NCBI GenBank assembly: GCA_018623405.1
Contig: JAAZVO010000156.1
Coordinates: 1 to 6,521 of the forward strand
Direction of reading: 5' to 3'
Source of the DNA: Crocinitomicaceae bacterium
GTDB lineage: Bacteria > Bacteroidota > Bacteroidia > Flavobacteriales_G > Salibacteraceae
DNA: 6,521 nucleotides
A program made the position numbers and the translations under genes. How positions within the stretch are numbered: position 1 is the stretch's first letter; each line of letters opens with the position of its first letter. The notes under the pieces are model-generated. The model worked only from the letters and a program-made list of their open reading frames with translations. It searched no databases and was not told the DNA's origin. Below are positions 5,080 to 6,521 of the stretch, piece by piece.

Positions 5080-6521
5080 ATGGCGCTACGTAAAGAAAAA
5101 CAAGTAAATAGTGATTTTAAAACAATCACTATTTCCCTTGCTTCGCCAGAGCATATCTTAGATAACTCTAGGGGTGAGGTTCTAAAACCAGAAACCATTA
5201 ATTATCGTACTTACAAACCTGAAAGAGATGGTTTGTTTTGCGAAAGAATATTCGGTCCGGTAAAGGATTATGAATGTGCTTGTGGTAAATACAAAAGAAT
5301 TAGGTATAAAGGTATTATCTGCGATAGATGTGGTGTTGAAGTTACCGAGAAAAAGGTAAGAAGAGAAAGAATGGGCCACATTTCGCTTGTTGTGCCTGTA
5401 GCTCATATTTGGTACTTCAAATCATTACCTAATAAAATTGGTTACTTACTAGGGTTACCATCTAAAAAGTTGGATACCATCATTTATTACGAAAGATATG
5501 TGGTTGTTCAACCCGGTGAAGCAAAAAGAGCTGATGGTGAGGAACTTTCTGTAGGTGAGTTTTTAACTGAAGAAGAATATTTAGATATTCTAGATTCTTT
5601 ACCAAAAGAAAATCATTATTTAGATGAATCAGACCCAAATAAGTTTATCGCTAAAATGGGTGCTGAGGCGCTATATGATTTGCTTAAAAATGTTGACTTA
5701 GATAAATTATCATACGAACTAAGGCACAAAGCAAATACAGAAACATCTCAACAAAGAAAAAATGAAGCCCTTAAAAGGTTACAAGTTGTTGAGGCATTTA
5801 GAGCTGCAAATAAAAATATCGAGAACAGACCTGAGTGGATGATTACGAAGGTTATTCCTGTTATTCCACCGGAATTAAGACCTCTTGTACCTCTAGATGG
5901 AGGTAGGTTTGCTACATCTGATTTAAATGATTTATACAGAAGAGTTATTATTAGAAATAACCGTTTAAAGCGTTTGTTAGAGATTAAAGCACCTGAAGTA
6001 ATCTTAAGAAACGAAAAAAGGATGCTTCAAGAAGCTGTTGACTCACTTTTTGATAACTCTAGAAAATCTAGTGCGGTAAAAACTGAATCTAACAGGGCAT
6101 TAAAATCTTTAAGTGATAGCTTAAAGGGTAAGCAAGGTAGATTCCGTCAAAACCTTTTAGGTAAAAGGGTTGATTACTCTGCACGTTCTGTTATTGTTGT
6201 AGGTCCTGAATTAAAACTTCACGAGTGCGGATTACCAAAATCAATGGCAGCTGAGCTTTACAAGCCTTTCATCATCAGAAAAATGATTGAAAGAGGAATT
6301 GTAAAAACCGTAAAATCAGCAAAGAAAATTGTTGACCGTAAAGAACCTGTTGTTTGGGATATTTTAGAAAATGTACTTAAAGGTCATCCTGTGTTACTAA
6401 ACAGGGCCCCAACACTTCACAGGTTAGGTATTCAAGCATTCCAACCAAAGTTAATTGAGGGTAAAGCAATTCAGTTGCATCCATTGGCATGTACGGCATT
6501 CAACGCCGACTTCGATGGTGA
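5080..6521 (+). CDS. rpoC: DNA-directed RNA polymerase subunit beta', N-terminal part (runs off the window end)
   Basis: Beta' is the partner of beta and carries the catalytic magnesium site. The frame opens at ATG 5080 and stays open for 480 codons plus two bases to the last base of the window. Four cysteines, C66, C68, C81 and C84, form the N-terminal zinc-binding site (YECACGKYKR, then CDRCGVEV). PEWM followed by LRPLVPLDGGRFATSDLND (about 267-284) leads into the clamp helices with NNRLKRLL and RNEKRMLQEA, the main sigma-binding surface. GKQGRFRQNLLGKRVDYSAR (350-369) is the conserved switch region. HPVLLNRAPTLHRLG (436-450) precedes the active site. N475, A476, D477, F478, D479 and G480 begin NADFDGD, and the third aspartate codon is cut after its first two bases. 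Relative to E. coli, about 21 extra residues lie between the zinc site and the active site, some of them near 175-188. Roughly a third of the protein is present; the truncation is only the window edge. The gene is the distal partner of rpoB. Confidence 0.98.
   Translation, partial: MALRKEKQVNSDFKTITISLASPEHILDNSRGEVLKPETINYRTYKPERDGLFCERIFGPVKDYECACGKYKRIRYKGIICDRCGVEVTEKKVRRERMGHISLVVPVAHIWYFKSLPNKIGYLLGLPSKKLDTIIYYERYVVVQPGEAKRADGEELSVGEFLTEEEYLDILDSLPKENHYLDESDPNKFIAKMGAEALYDLLKNVDLDKLSYELRHKANTETSQQRKNEALKRLQVVEAFRAANKNIENRPEWMITKVIPVIPPELRPLVPLDGGRFATSDLNDLYRRVIIRNNRLKRLLEIKAPEVILRNEKRMLQEAVDSLFDNSRKSSAVKTESNRALKSLSDSLKGKQGRFRQNLLGKRVDYSARSVIVVGPELKLHECGLPKSMAAELYKPFIIRKMIERGIVKTVKSAKKIVDRKEPVVWDILENVLKGHPVLLNRAPTLHRLGIQAFQPKLIEGKAIQLHPLACTAFNADFDG

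Noticed and set aside
4893..5406. Two minus-strand frames across the rpoB end and the rpoC start (4893-5198, 5182-5406)
   Set aside because: They are antisense to conserved RpoB and RpoC coding sequence, have no recognisable domain and no promoter or initiation signal of their own.
1..6521. A new or mobile system hidden in the window
   Set aside because: Every gap is 100 bases or less, all five genes are standard and in the usual order, and there are no transposase fragments, long repeats, attachment-like sites or foreign genes.

Overview
This window is a conserved housekeeping block: the 3' part of the L11/L1–L10/L12–RNA polymerase cluster, in the order rplA (3' end only), rplJ, rplL, rpoB, rpoC (5' part only). 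All five genes are on the + strand and the order is the one found across bacteria. The protein sequences look like Bacteroidota. RpoC begins MALRKEKQVNSDFKTITISL and continues through LKPETINYRTYKPE, and RpoB has the DYPDFLDIQLQSF and NFPITDARNNFVLEF blocks; I remember both as typical of that phylum, and a Cytophagales-like member is my best guess. The DNA is AT-rich, none of the four visible gene starts has a Shine-Dalgarno sequence, and all four visible stop codons are TAA. These traits also fit Bacteroidota.

Layout: positions 1-180 hold the last 59 codons of rplA (ribosomal protein L1). After 6 bases comes rplJ (L10, 187-714), then a 47-base AT-rich gap, then rplL (L7/L12, 762-1142). A 100-base gap follows and contains the only clear transcription signal in the window: a 12-bp stem with a 3-base loop and a T-rich tail (1172-1210). 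It most likely acts as a leaky terminator (attenuator) that lowers rpoBC expression relative to the ribosomal protein genes. rpoB (1243-5055, 1270 codons) is complete and intact. After 24 bases rpoC begins at 5080 and runs off the end of the window inside the catalytic NADFDGD motif.

The genes work together in translation and transcription. L1 forms the E-site stalk of the large ribosomal subunit; L10 and L7/L12 form the factor-recruiting stalk; beta and beta' form the catalytic core of RNA polymerase. No promoter is convincing within the window, so transcription probably enters from upstream of rplA and is trimmed at the rplL-rpoB hairpin.

I see no mobile element, CRISPR array, RNA gene, defence gene or foreign insertion, and no gene-free stretch longer than 100 bases. 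I do not believe a new biological system is present. The observations worth checking are small: the attenuator, a rplL-rpoB leader complementarity, the lack of room for a normal L10 leader, a perfect hexamer repeat in rpoB, and a shared A-rich motif before rplL and rpoC.
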